Positions 32,396-44,000 of a stretch of 64,000 nucleotides of DNA are shown one piece after another. A program made the translations under genes and the position numbers. Below the pieces are notes generated by a model. That model saw only the letters and a program-made list of their open reading frames with translations, was not told where the DNA came from and made no database searches. The stretch's first letter is position 1. The number at the start of each line of letters is the position of its first letter. Origin of the DNA: Fragum whitleyi (lineage: Eukaryota > Mollusca > Bivalvia > Cardiida > Cardiidae); assembly GCA_948146395.1 (NCBI GenBank), contig OX411543.1, positions 73,929,558 to 73,993,557 on the forward strand, given 5' to 3'.

Positions 32396-33635
32396 CTGAA
32401 AAAGAACAAGTTTTTTTTGCAGTTGTTGTTTTTGTTGTTGTTGTTTTCAATCTGACATCATTTTTTTCAATAAAGATGTGATCGATAATGCATAAAGGTT
32501 ACACATAGGAACTCCGTAAAATTAATATTTAAGGTATTGGATCCGTAACAGATCCGCAACATATCGGGACACATATCACAAAGTTTAAAAAGGTTTCCAA
32601 ATGAAAGCATTAGGAAACCTTGATTAACTCTGTTAAAAGATAGATTGGATTAAGTGGAGGTTAGCATTGCAAAAAATCTTAAACAGGATGGTTGAATGAT
32701 TATTCTAGATTAAAAAAAAGTAAACCCAGCGCGAAAAGTTCCGACCCTTATCAGCCTGCGCACTACGAATGGGCTGACTACGGTCGACACTTTACGCATG
32801 ACAGTCCCTTTAAGCCTGACGAGTCACTAATGTGAACAAAGTTATTAAGACAAGATATGGCTGCTCAATAAACGACGATGCATGTGTATGTTTCAAACTT
32901 GGGCACTCGCACGTGCATCGTGTCTCGAACACAGGGTGTTTTGTGAGCATGGTTTCTAACAATTAATCATTTCATGACTGAATTGGTACACCCTAGATGT
33001 CCAGGCGTAAAGAATTGCGATTGCGTCGATAAATGTACTCGACCGACAATTGCTTACCGAGAATGATTGGGCAGGGAATTTTATTAACTTTTGTCCCTAT
33101 AAATGAAGGGGTTCAGCCCCGACGGAAGATGGCTTCCAACCGTTTTAAACTGACTCGACATAAAGAGCGTACCTCTAACACATCCGCAAACATCGTTGCA
33201 CGTCTCGTTTGGTCTACCCCTCCTAAACGAACATCTGCCTTGGCCATCTATAAAAAAAATAGTCTTATATGTAGCGAAGGTAAGGAATTTACAGATCGCT
33301 ATTGCCAATGAATCGATCGATTGACCAACAAAGCGCGTGATGAGATGACTGTTATCCTTCGTCATTTTCCGACATTTTCCTTAAAATATTTAGATTCATG
33401 TATCGGCGACTTAAATGCCGTGACTGCAGCTTAAAATAACTGTAGTTATGGCGTCAAAATCGCCCACCTCTGATCTATTATTTTGTTTTATGTCCGTGGC
33501 ATTGATTCGATCTAGAGATCGATGGCGTTTTTATCTTGGAGACGGTGTGCCGTCGTGAAATTCAATGGGCGGACAACTGATTCACTAGTTACCGCAAACA
33601 GCCAAAGATGTTCCATGCCACAACAGCAAACCCAT
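32265..33635 (-). CDS. Candidate small cysteine-rich protein (two good exons, first exon doubtful)
   Basis: Two minus-strand exons with consensus splice signals, 33173-33247 and 32265-32395, join in phase 1 and give 10 cysteines spaced C-x10-C-x3-C-x-C-x5-C-x7-CC-x4-C-x15-C-x4-C. Phase 1 introns and this cysteine density are typical of small secreted disulfide-rich proteins; I do not recognise the family and assign no function. A possible first exon at 33593-33635 (ATG, donor GCG/GTAACT) is phase-compatible and starts MGLLLWHGTSLAVC, but it is short for a signal peptide; the real one may lie further upstream. In that model the product has about 82 residues. A minus-strand AATAAA lies at 31897-31902. 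Could be a pseudogene fragment or a chance frame; the two matching splice pairs argue against chance. Confidence 0.45.
32500..32832. mobile_element. MITE family F copy carrying a nested family A MITE
   Basis: GGAACTCCGTAAAATTAATA at about 32508, then a family A insertion from 32531 (AAGGTATTGGATCCGTAAC) to about 32640, then family F sequence resumes (GAAAAGTTCCGACCC, CAGCCTGCGCACTACGAAT, GACGAGTCAC). The family A copy lacks its right arm. Confidence 0.65.
33173..33247 (-). CDS. Cysteine-rich candidate, middle exon
   Basis: Acceptor TTTTTTTTATAG, donor AGAG/GTACGC, 75 nt, phase 1 at both ends. Encodes GRCSFRRGRPNETCNDVCGC followed by VR; NET is a potential N-glycosylation site. The overlapping plus-strand frame at 33033-33311 is considered a shadow. 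Confidence 0.5.
33593..33635 (-). CDS. Cysteine-rich candidate, possible first exon
   Basis: ATG at 33633-33635, 14 codons, donor GCG/GTAACT leaving phase 1. In-frame stop lies upstream, so this is the first ATG of its frame. Chosen only because of phase and hydrophobicity. Confidence 0.25.
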
Positions 33636-33896
33636 AAATGACAAATGAAATTAAGACTGTTCCAAATAGAAAAGTTTTGCAGACGACAAATCAAGTTTGT
33701 AAGTTTAAGATTTGTGAGTTTGGTTATATTTTCCGCAAATTTCCCGATTCCATTTTCTTTTAGGTTCGTAAAAAAAAAACGATACAGGCAATCGCTTGAT
33801 AATAAAGTGTTTTCCGTTTGTCTTTAAATACACTTCTTGGCACGAGCTTTTTAATTTTACCTGGAATCAACACATCTCCTCGTCCACCCAGATCAG

Positions 33897-34090
33897 GATC
33901 GATGATGCCTCCACTCTCAGTGCGACAACAAGCCGGGAACCATCTGAATCTACTCCTGCAGTCGTCCGATCGTGAACACGATCGAGGGAGTGGTCTCCGA
34001 CCGTATCTACCGCCCGTCGGGGATATGGATTCACCTCCTCTACGGCGCGGTAGTCTACCGAATACATTTTCGGCGAAAACAAAAACCTAG
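33897..34090 (+). CDS. Unrecognised CG-richer open frame, possible exon
   Basis: From an acceptor-like CGTCCACCCAG at about 33890 the frame reads MMPPLSVRQQAGNHLNLLL and continues through PYLPPVGDMDSPPLRRGSLP to a stop at 34088-34090. It is richer in CG than its surroundings and contains a PKA-type RRGS site. A donor-like GCGCG/GTAGTC lies at about 34048. It resembles a regulatory N-terminus or an isolated exon, but I do not recognise it and see no partner exons. Confidence 0.2.
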
Positions 34091-34207
34091 ATAAATATTA
34101 TTCATTTTTGTGGTTAATGAATAACTGAACTATCACTGTCACCCATTACTGTACAATTCTTTAATATCCCATCGGTTTTATATATTTTTGAAAAAAAAAA
34201 AAAAAAC

Positions 34208-34270
34208 GAATGTGGAAAAAGAAGAAATAGTTTGTGGCTCGCGATTCTGCTTTTTTTCCCAACAATATTT
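34208..34270. repeat. Hairpin repeat family C, copy 3
   Basis: TGGAAAAAGAAGAAATAGTT then GCGATTCTGCTTTTTTTCCC; one arm is diverged. Confidence 0.6.
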
Positions 34271-34687
34271 TCGACCAAATAGCACCTTCTTCTTTTATTG
34301 TCGTCAGACGACAGACGGTATGTATATAGCCTGTTTAAATCTTTGCAATTCTAAAATCTAAAGTTCGAAAAGTATGAATCTTTCCATTGCCAATTTTTCA
34401 CAGTTCAAAGGAATAATACGTTGTTCTGTCTTAAAAGTTTTGGTTCAAAGCTAAATGTAGAGTATCAATTCTAAACATTACTTAAGATTAGCATGGTCTA
34501 GCCTACAAACCTTACGTTGGGGGTTCAAGCGTTTTCGGAAACGTAAAAGAAATGTGCAGGCTTTGCGCTTATACTCACGCGCAAATTGAATTACAATTTC
34601 TAAATGTTGCCCAACCAAAATCATGATCGCAGGTTAAAAATCCGTTCAGATTAATAGCAAAATGAGAAATATACTCGTATAATACAT
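34271..34687. other. Intergenic, no gene seen
   Basis: No exon signal or repeat family recognised apart from a short CGTCAGACGACAGACG palindromic stretch near 34301. Confidence 0.4.
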
Positions 34688-34925
34688 AATCATAATTAGT
34701 GTATTGTATAAAAAAAATTATGTAACGAGGCTGGGGAAATTGATAATTGTCGAGGCCCTACCGATTCCAATAACCGAGTTGCCTTTTTTCGTCGATGTTT
34801 CTAAAAGATATGCAAGTTTCTTAAAAATAACCGCATTATGTCAATGTTCTAAAATTGTCCATGTGATATCATAAAAAATATCATATGGGATGATATCATA
34901 CGGAACGTTGTATAGTTATAAGATA
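34688..34925. mobile_element. Palindromic MITE family G, copy 2 (diverged)
   Basis: ATTAGTGTATTGTATAAAAA, AACGAGGCTGGGGAAATTG, then GTCGATGTTTCTAA and GTGATATCATAAAAAATATC follow the order of the copy at 10498-10806. Right arm of the palindrome is partly deleted. Confidence 0.7.
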
Positions 34926-35329
34926 AAACTAAAACATTGCCAACAAAACTTGAACTAACTTACTAGAACAGCGCATAACGTTAGCCGTAAAATCATTTTG
35001 TCAATTGAATCTAATTTACTTTTCAATAGACAATTACCTTTTTATAAACACCACATTTACGTCACGAGTGTTTCATTAATGCATTTTACGTATAATTAAT
35101 TGAAACACGGATGTTGGGTAATGACGTGAGTCGACCAACAATTCAAAATACATGCCTTGGGCAAAACCGACCCATTTTACATCCTACTGAAATTGATTTT
35201 CATTGTCTCGTTGATGGTTACCTGTACATGCTATCACGGACAAGGGCGTAACTCCCCTTACGCAAATTACGCAAGTGCTTAAAATGAATAATTATCTGTT
35301 GAAAAATATCGTTTATGAATGATCAAAAC

Positions 35330-35372
35330 ATCGAAACTACAGCTTATTCAAGCTGTAGTTACGATGTTTGAT
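35330..35372. repeat. Hairpin with CTGTAGTTACGATGTTT arms
   Basis: AAACATCGAAACTACAGCTT is mirrored by AAGCTGTAGTTACGATGTTT. Related hairpins occur at about 19050, 26848 and 33420. Confidence 0.7.
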
Positions 35373-35534
35373 TCTTCACCAACGCTCAAATTATAGAAAA
35401 GGGGAGCGAATGGATGACATTCCTGTTTTGTCACAGTCCACATATCGCCTTTATCCAATATATTCTTTGATTGTCGCCTTCTGAGTGCGTATAAATGAAG
35501 TCCTAGATGCGGCCTATGACGGGAAATTTTGTAT

Positions 35535-35686
35535 AAGGTAGTGGGCCCGTAATAGTTCCGTAACTCGTGGTCTTTCACAATGTTTGCCGAAGTTTCCTGA
35601 TGAAATCATCGGTAAACCTTGGTTAACACTGTATAAATGCATTACTTCCAAAACATTGCGGAATAATAATTGGTCCACTACCTTAA
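35535..35686. mobile_element. MITE family A, copy 5
   Basis: AAGGTAGTGGGCCCGTAATA on the left and TAATTGGTCCACTACCTT on the right, with the usual central GAAGTTTCCTGATG/CATCGGTAAACCTT palindrome. Confidence 0.85.
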
Positions 35687-36185
35687 ATCCTCTGCCATTG
35701 CACTCTAGCACATTTAACTGCGCGTCGAACACACAAAAGTGCAATCCCGGCATCGATCCCCGGTCGCGATGACGACTTTTTTTTTAATATTTCCTTTCCC
35801 CAATGGGTGAATAATCGTAAACCTAAGACGGATGAGCAGCTTGGGGATCTTGCACGGATTGGGTGTCGTAGAGGAGCTGTTGTGAGAAATACCAGAAATA
35901 CATGCTTAGATTCTCCAACAGTCACCATTTGACTGAAATACTACTAAAATTGGTCCTTTCCAAACAAACCTGCTATTTCATTTTTAGAAACTCAGGATGA
36001 CAAAACATTCGTGAATGTTTATAATGTTTCTAAGTTTTCAAAGCAGTGAAATATGTCTCAAACGTTTTGACCTTAAATGCAGAGCAATTCTTTTAGGGTT
36101 GATAAGGATTATATAACTGGGCAGGGTTTTGCCTTGCAGCTGCAGTATCATCGAGCTTCACAATTACAATAATGCGTATGTCTTA
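35687..36185. other. Intergenic with degraded SINE
   Basis: The stretch 35800-35945 contains GTGAGAAATACCAG and CTGAAATACTACTAAAATTG, a decayed plus-strand copy of the SINE body. Otherwise no feature. Confidence 0.4.
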
Positions 36186-37050
36186 ATAGCTAGAGCCGTT
36201 GAGCCGCTTATTCGCTCCACAGGCCTGAATCCTATGATATGATTAGACGAGAATTTAATTGTTTTTGATTGGTTTCTCCTCTTTCCAAAAACATGATAAG
36301 TCACATGCTGAAAAATTTCTGCAAAGAAAAATTCATGATCGATGAACAACAAAAAGAAAAGTGATCCCCGCCTATAAAATACATAGTTTTCGTCCAATCA
36401 AATTGATTTTGTGAAGTCTGATAAAGGGTTCCCAATGGAACATTCAAATGGAATTTGGTTGATATCAATCAACCAAATTTGTTCTGAGAAAGTATTTTTC
36501 AAAGTTTGCAATATAACACAGAGAAATAACCTCCGCCCATGAAGGACATATTTTTTTTATCTGATCACAATTATTTTTTTGTAGACTGATAGTGTCACTC
36601 AATGATCATTCCAGTAAAATTTGGTTGAATTCCATCATTAAGAATCTGCAAAAATAATTTTCAGAAGTTCAACTACACTGTATATATCATATATAGGAAT
36701 GACCTCCGCCGTTATAAGACATTTTTAATCTGATCACCATAATATTTTTGTAGACTGATAAAGGGTCAATAAAGGAAAAGTACGGTGATATTTGGTTGAT
36801 TTCCATCAGTTAGATTCTGAAAAAGTCACAATTACATGGAAATTAACCATGCTCATTTTAGCCTTGTTTTTCATAGGATCAAAAATGAAAAAGGGTGTAC
36901 CAAGGGTCATTCCTTTGAAGTTCGAGTAAAACTCATCCAATATTTCTTAGGAGAAGATTTTTAATTAAAAAGTTTACAGCCAGAGGCAGTGACACTCAGA
37001 CGCACGACGGACAAAGCCCTTTAACAATAGCCCCAGTGGTCTTTGGCCAA
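36186..37050. mobile_element. Element I with GACCTCCGCCCATAAAA tandem units, copy 1
   Basis: Starts near AGCCGCTTATTCGCTCCACA, contains three or four imperfect units (ACCTCCGCC, TTTGTAGACTGATA, AATTTGGTTGA, CTGAAAAAG) about 150 bp apart, and ends with ACAATAGCCCCAGTGGTCTT. The copy at 42596-43790 has the same plan. Confidence 0.75.
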
Positions 37051-37269
37051 TATGGCTAATAACAAGTAAAGGCCAAGGGGCTAAAAAATAAAGAAAATTA
37101 GGCTCAAAACTGTGAGGTCAGGTTCTTACCAGAAGTCAAATACTTAATCTTGCTGAACTGTTCCGATCTTCTTTCTTGATTTTTAAAGCTTTCGCATACA
37201 TAGTGATCCTTCGTGAATCTAGAATATCCTGCACAAATAGCCAATGCTGGTCCCATATGCCCTGACCTG

Positions 37270-37400
37270 CCCTGCGTTCAGGATCACAAAACAGGGAAAA
37301 CAGTTTTCCAATTATACCCCACTTTGAACGCAAGTGCACATGCAAAGCGGGGTACATTTGGAAAACTGTTTTTACCGTTTTGTGATGCTGAACGCAGGGC
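37270..37400. mobile_element. MITE family B, copy 4
   Basis: CCCTGCGTTCAGGATCACAA and GGAAAACAGTTTTCCAATT on the left; GGAAAACTGTTTTTACCG and TGTGATGCTGAACGCAGGG on the right. Best-preserved copy. Confidence 0.9.
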
Positions 37401-37563
37401 TGCCCTAAGTCCAGGATGACAAAATGGTACAAACTGTTTGCCAATTATATCACGCTTTCAACATGCACTTGCTCCCCCTTTTCCAATTCGCATCAAATTA
37501 TCATGGGAAATTGCGCCAATTGGAAAACTGTTTTTACCGTTTTGTGATGCTGAACGAAGGTCT
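37401..37563. mobile_element. MITE family B, copy 5, adjacent to copy 4
   Basis: GTCCAGGATGACAAAATGG with CAAACTGTTTGCCAATTATA at the left and TTTTTACCGTTTTGTGATGC, TGAACGAAGG at the right. It is head-to-tail with the previous copy and shares its right half closely. Confidence 0.8.
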
Positions 37564-37782
37564 ACCCTACAAACTGTTTCTTATCTTATTTTGTTCCTTA
37601 TTTGATTCTACTTTTAGATGATGTTCTCCAACTTGTGAGCATGGGAATGCTTTCATCATTTATTGAAATAATGCTGAATCACAAAAAAGGGGGCTACATT
37701 TTACATTCCGTTTGAGTGGCACTTTAGTGGGTTCAAAAAGAAACCACCGTGTGTGGTAGAAAATGCGGTTAAAAAATTGTTA

Positions 37783-37848
37783 CAATGAATTGTCGAAAAA
37801 ATAGAAATTGCTTGTTTAAAACAATTTCCTCCTTTTCTACAATACTTC
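37783..37848. repeat. Hairpin repeat family C, copy 4
   Basis: GAAAAAATAGAAATTGCTTG then AACAATTTCCTCCTTTTCTA. It lies about 100 bp downstream of the MED30 stop. Confidence 0.65.
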
Positions 37849-37948
37849 CAAAAGTTTAAAAACCTGCAGGAGCGAAAATTTCTGGCCTCTCCAGGAAAGA
37901 GTTGAGTTAAAAGTCGCTAAACACGAAATTTTTCATACAATTTATTGG

Positions 37949-38047
37949 TCAAGTTTTTCTCATTACAATCATTGTATTAATCTCCCAGATAATTGTTCGT
38001 ATTTTATCTATGATTTCTTTAATCTGTCTGTTCTTCTGCTGAATTTG
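37949..38047 (-). CDS. MED30: MED30 exon 5 (terminal)
   Basis: Acceptor TCTCTTTCCAG, then QIQQKNRQIKEIIDKIRTII and WEINTMIVMRKT, stop TGA at 37949-37951. Helical, heptad-like. Confidence 0.92.
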   Translation of the reverse strand, partial: QIQQKNRQIKEIIDKIRTIIWEINTMIVMRKT

Positions 38048-41000
38048 CTGGAAAGAGAAATGAAAAAACTTTTCACAGTAGGAAGTAATTTCAATAGAAA
38101 AAACAAGAGGACCATTATGGTCCTAAATCGCTCACTGTCTTAATTAATAATTACCAAATTTTCAAGGAAAAGTCATAATTGCATATTTACGATTACGTGG
38201 CATCTAGAGTATAAACAACAAAATTGTGATTAAGGCCCCTTTTCCCCACGATATGGCATGGATCCTCCCAATTTTCAAAAGGGTCCATCTATATGACCTG
38301 ACAAACATGCTGACCAAGTTTCATGAAGATTTGATCATGTTTGTGGCCTCTAGAGTGTAACCAAGGAAATTATCATTGAGCACCCTTTTCCTGTAATATG
38401 GCATTGATCCTTCCCATTTTTTGATAAAGTTCATCCTTGTGAACTGACAAACATTCTGACCAAGTTTTATGAAGATTGGACAATATTTGTAGCCCCTGGA
38501 GTAAAAACAAGAAAATTGTCATTAAACCCCCCTTTCCTGTGATTTGGCACAGATCCTTCCCATTTTCAAAAGGGTTCATCCTTGTGATCTGACGACTATT
38601 CTGACAAAGCGTCATGATGATTGGTCCATATTTGTGGTCTCTAGAGTGTAAACATTTAAATTGTTGATGGCTGACGACGGGCAACATATGACACACAACG
38701 GACGACAGACATTCAATGATCGCAAAAGCTCACCTTGAGCATGATGTGCTCAGGTGAGCTAACAAAGGATTCCTTACCACTTACATAGGGCTTTATTAGC
38801 AAAAATATTATTATCACTAATATCAGCAACTTATTGAATAAGCAAAATTAATAAATTCACTTAATTTCATTATTACATTGACCTGTCGTGAGAAAAGGGA
38901 CCATCTAAGTAGTGCAAAAAGTGTCAACACTAATTGGAATGTGGAATCTGTGCAGCCTGTCTAGGGCCGGCATTTTCTCCCAATTCCTATTTTTTTCAAA
39001 ATGTAGAATGACCTTTCTACTTTTCTATTTGATTTTTTATTATCTGTGTCTTCTAGCTGGCATTTCTGGACCGAATCTTATTTTAAATTGTTCATCAAAT
39101 GGCCTACCCAGATGTATTTCCCTCCTTTTCTATGAGATTTTGTTAAGTATAAGAATTCTTTTTATTCACCCTTGTATATTAATGATTCGAATATCTAGCC
39201 TATTGAAAGGTAACATAAATACGCATCCTAGGGCACCAGTTAATAGGATGATGACAATTTTAAAAAATCTATTCTTATTCATCAAAACCCTATGTTACAA
39301 GTGCTTATTTGCTTTGTCTTGATGAGATCAGAAGCAAAACCTCTATCTCGAGCTCTGTGCACTCCATAGGAAAAAAGTAAGTTAGTTAATCAAGCCTAGT
39401 TAGTAACATCGTGAAATCGACTGTCATTCCGATCAAAATCATTCTTAATTGCTAACTTATTGCACCATTCATACATTCTAAACACTCACTCGAATCATTC
39501 AAAAATGCTCCAAAGTCACTAAAACTACAACTACATTCAAAATTAAAATTAGTAGATAAATTCACGATTTTACATACATAATTGAATTTTTTAAGCGTAT
39601 GATGTGTTTGTGAAGACAGAAAGAGTTTCATAGAACCTGTATTCATATTTAATCCAAGGGATGTAATCTAATATCGCTAATTTTGTTCAGGATGAACAAA
39701 ATTAGCAATATAAGATTACCTCCCTTGAACTTCACTCAAAACTCGCTCCACACACTCATTTAATTTCATTGAAAATTCATTCAAAAATCATTCACCTTTT
39801 CAATTTCACGATGTTGTTAACTGTATCTGTTTACAAGTTTACCTCTATTATTTGTTTATGATCCTCTGTGACAAATTTGTACACATCTGTGTCAGTGTTT
39901 TTCTCCTCCACTGGGTTTCCTATCAGAGGGACTAAAACCTATGCAAAGAAACAGAAACAAGAGGACCATGATAGTCCTAGATCGCTATCCTGAGTCTCTA
40001 TGACCCCTGGGACATCACATTAAATAGATAGGCAGATGTCAAAAAGAAGATAATTGCCTAAGATCAAATACCTTGGAACGTTTTCAGCGAAGAGCAAGAC
40101 AGATATGCCTTTTTGCTCCTTGATTCTATGTAAAAAGGGATGCACCCAGGTGAACCCCAAAAGTGACCCCAGGGTCTTGATATGAACAAACTTGGAAGAG
40201 GTCGATAACATGATGCTACATTCTAAATAAGAAAGCTGTCTGCCTTCTGGTTTCAGAGAAGAAGATTTTTGAAGGTTTTCCCATTTTCACCCATCATGCT
40301 AAGATGAGCTGAAAGGGATGCGCCCGGGTGGAGCCCATATATGACCCAAGGGTCTTGATATGAACAAACTTGGTAGGGGCCCGCAAGATGATGCTACATA
40401 CCAACAAGAGGACCAAGATGGTCCTAGATCGCTCACCTGAGTCTCTATGACCCCTGGGACATCACATTAAATAGATAGGCAGATGTCAAAAAGAAGATAA
40501 TTGCTTAAGATCAATACCTTGGAACGTTTTCAGCGAAGAGCAAGACAGATATGCCTTTTTGCTCTTTGATTCTATGTAAAAAGGGATGCACCGGGGTGGA
40601 CCCCAAAGTGACCCTAGGGTCTTGATATGAACAAACTTGGAAGAGGTCAATAAGATGATGCTACATTCTAAATATGAAAGCTTTCTGCCTTCTGGTTTCA
40701 GAGAAGAAGAGTTTTGAAGGTTTTCACATTTTCACCCATCATGCTCAGATGAGCTGAAAGGGATACGCCCGTGTGGAGCCCCAATATGACCCAAGGGTCT
40801 TGATTTGAAAGCTGTCTGCCTTCTGGTTTCAGAGAAGAAGATTTTTGAAGATTTTCATTTTTTTACCCTTCGTGCTCATAAGAGATAAAGGGATGCAACC
40901 GTGCAAAGCCCAAATATGACCCAAGGGTCTTGTTATGAACAAACTTGGTAGAGGCCCACTAGGTGATGCTACACACCAAATATTTAAGCTGCCTTCCATC

Positions 41001-44000
41001 TGGTTACAGAGAAGAAGATTTTTAAAGATTTTCGCTCTTTAATTCTATGTAAAAAGGGTTGGGCCCGGGCAAAGCCCAAATATGACCCAAGGGTCTTGAT
41101 ATGAACAAACTTGGTAGAGGTCCCCTAGATGATGCTACATACCAAATATGAAAGCTGTCTGCCTTCTGGTTTCAGAAAAGAAGATTTTTAAAGATTTTCA
41201 TATTTTCACCCTTTTTGTTAAGGGTAAAGGGAAAGTTAAGGGTGGATTTCATTTATTTGAACAAATTTGGTAGAGCTTGACCCAAGGAACATCCCTGCCA
41301 AGTTAAATCAAGATTGGCCCACTGGTTTAGGAGGAGAAGATGTTTAAAGAAATTGTGGATGACGCACGACTGACGACGGACGACGGATGACGGACATTCT
41401 ACAATCCCAAAAGCTCACCTTGTGCACTTCGTGCTCAGGTGAGCTAAAAATGAAAGCAGTGTGCCCTCTGGTTTCAATTAAAGAAGATTTTAAAAGATTT
41501 TTGCTCTTCGATTCTATGTAAAAAGGGTTGCGCCCGGGTGGAGCCCAAATATGATCCTAGGGTCTTGATATGAACAAACTTGATAGAGGTCCACTAGATG
41601 ATGCTACATACCAAATATGAAAGCTGTCTGCCTTCTGCTTTCAGAGAAGAAGATTTTTGAAGATTTTTATTTTTTTACCCTTCGTGCTCATAAGAGATAA
41701 AGGGATGCACCTGTGCAAAGCCCAAATATGACCCAAGGGTCTTGATATGAACAAACTTGGTAGAGGCTCACTAGGTGATGCTACACACCAAAAATGAAAG
41801 CTGTATGCCATCTGGTTACAGAGAAGAAGATTTTTAAAGATTTTTGCTCTTTGATTCTATGTAAAAAGGGTTGAGCCTGGGCAAAGCCCAAACATGACCC
41901 CAGGGTCTTGATAAGAACAAACTTTGTAGAGGTCCACTAGATGATGCTACATACCAAATATGAAAGCTGTCTGCCTTCTGGTTTCAGAGAAGAAGATTTT
42001 TGAAGATTTTCATTTTTTTACCCTTCATGCTCATAAAAGATAAAGAGATGCACCCGTGCAAAGCCCAAATATGACCCAAGGGTCTTGTTATGAACAAACT
42101 TGGTAGAGGCCCACTAGGTGATGCTACACACCAAATATTAAAGCTGTCTGCCATCTGGTTACAGAGAAGAAGATTTTTAAAGATTTTTGCTTTTTGATTC
42201 TATGTAAAAAGGGTTGGGCCCGGCTAAAGCCCAAATATGACCCCAGGGTCTTGATATGAACAAACTTGGTAGAGGTCCACTAGATGATGCTACATACCAA
42301 ATATGAAAGCTGTCTGCCTTCTGGTTTCAGAGAAGAAGATTATTAAAGATTTTCATATTTTCACCCTTTTTGTTAAGGGTAAAGGGAAAGTTAAGGGTGG
42401 ATTTCATTTATTTGAACAACTTTGGTAGAGCTTGACCCAAGGAACATCCCTGCCAAGTTTCATCAAGATTGGCCCACTGGTTTAGGAGGAGAAGATGTTT
42501 AAAGAAATTGTGGATGACGCACGACGGACGACAGACATTCTATGATCCCAATAGCTCACCTTGAGCACTTCGTGCTTAGGTGAGCTAAAAATAAAACTAG
42601 AAAGCCATGAATGGCTTGAGTCGCTCCACAGGCTTGAATTTCTTGTAAAAGCAAATCTATGTTTTGACTGTATTTTAAGATATTTTAGGTTCTACTGATG
42701 TTGAAAATGATTTTCAAAATTTCCTATATATAACATAAAGAGAGATGACCTCCGCCCATAAAAGACAAATTTTTCATCCAATGACAATAATTTTTGGCTG
42801 CATGATTATGGGTCACTCAGGGATCATATCAATGAAATTTGATTGATATCCATCAGTTACATTCTGAGAAAATGATTTTCAAAGTTTGAACAATATAACA
42901 TATAGAGAAATGACCTCTGCCCATAAAATACAATTTTTCATCCAATCACAATGATTTTTATTAGACTGATAAAGGGTCACTCAAAAATCATTTCAGTGAA
43001 ATTTGATTGATATCAATCAGTTACATTCTGAGAAAATGATTTTCAAAGTTTCCAATAAATAACATACAGAGAAATGACCTCCGCCCATTAGATACATATT
43101 TTTCATCTGGTAACAATTATTTTTTGTAGACTGATAAAGGGTCATCCAATGATCATTCATGTAAAATTTGGTTGAAATCTATCACTTAGATTCTGAGAAA
43201 ATGATTTTCAAAGTTTCCACTATAAAACATATTGAGAAATGACCTCCGCCCATAAAATACATATTTTTCATCTGATCACAATAATTTTTTGTAGACTGAT
43301 TAAGGGTCACCCAAGGATCATTCATGTAAAATTTGGTTGATATCTATCACTTGGATTCAGAGAAAATGATTTTCAAAGTTTCCACTATATAACATATAAG
43401 GAAATGACCTCCACCCATAAAATAAATATTTTTCATCGGATCACAATAATTTTTGGTAGACTGATAAAGGGTCACTCAAGGATCATTCATGTAAAATGTA
43501 ATTGGTATCCATTGATTAGAACCTGAGAAAAGACACTTTTTACCATATTTGGAAATTAGCCACGCCCATAAAATCCATGTTTTTCATTGGATCAAAATTT
43601 CTTGAACAACTTTGAAAGAGGGTCACCCAAGGATCATTCCTGTGAAGTTTGGTTGAAATGCATCCAGTAGTTTCTGAGGAGAAGATTTTTAAAGAAAAAG
43701 TTTACGACCGGACGCACGGACGGACGGACAGACTGATGGACGGACGCACGACGGACACAACACCATGACAATAGCCCCAGTGGCCTTGGTATATAATAAA
43801 TTTTCAAAATGCAACCTACAGTCTATCTCTTTTTGAACATACATCTTTTTAAAACATTTATTTTACAGTGTCCCAGAAGGTTGTTTTTTGCAAGACAGGT
43901 CACCCTTGAAACAGTTGATAAAGAATGGAATCTAAGTAGAAAGTTCTGTTTGGTTTTATTTCTCACACATTGCATTTTCTTATTCTAAATCCAGGAATAT

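Noticed and set aside
33033..33311. Plus-strand open frame of 92 residues starting near 33033
   Set aside because: It overlaps the minus-strand cysteine-rich exon that has two consensus splice sites; its own sequence has no recognisable character and only a chance donor-like GTAAGG.
38912..39322. Plus-strand 136-residue hydrophobic frame in MED30 intron 4
   Set aside because: Composition follows the T-rich DNA; no homology recognised, no acceptor or donor in a useful place, and it begins inside a family F MITE fragment.
39956..42592. Regularly repeated blocks that could suggest a CRISPR-like or protein-coding tandem array
   Set aside because: Units are long, diverged and part of mobile elements in a eukaryotic intron; no short direct repeats with unique spacers and no continuous frame.
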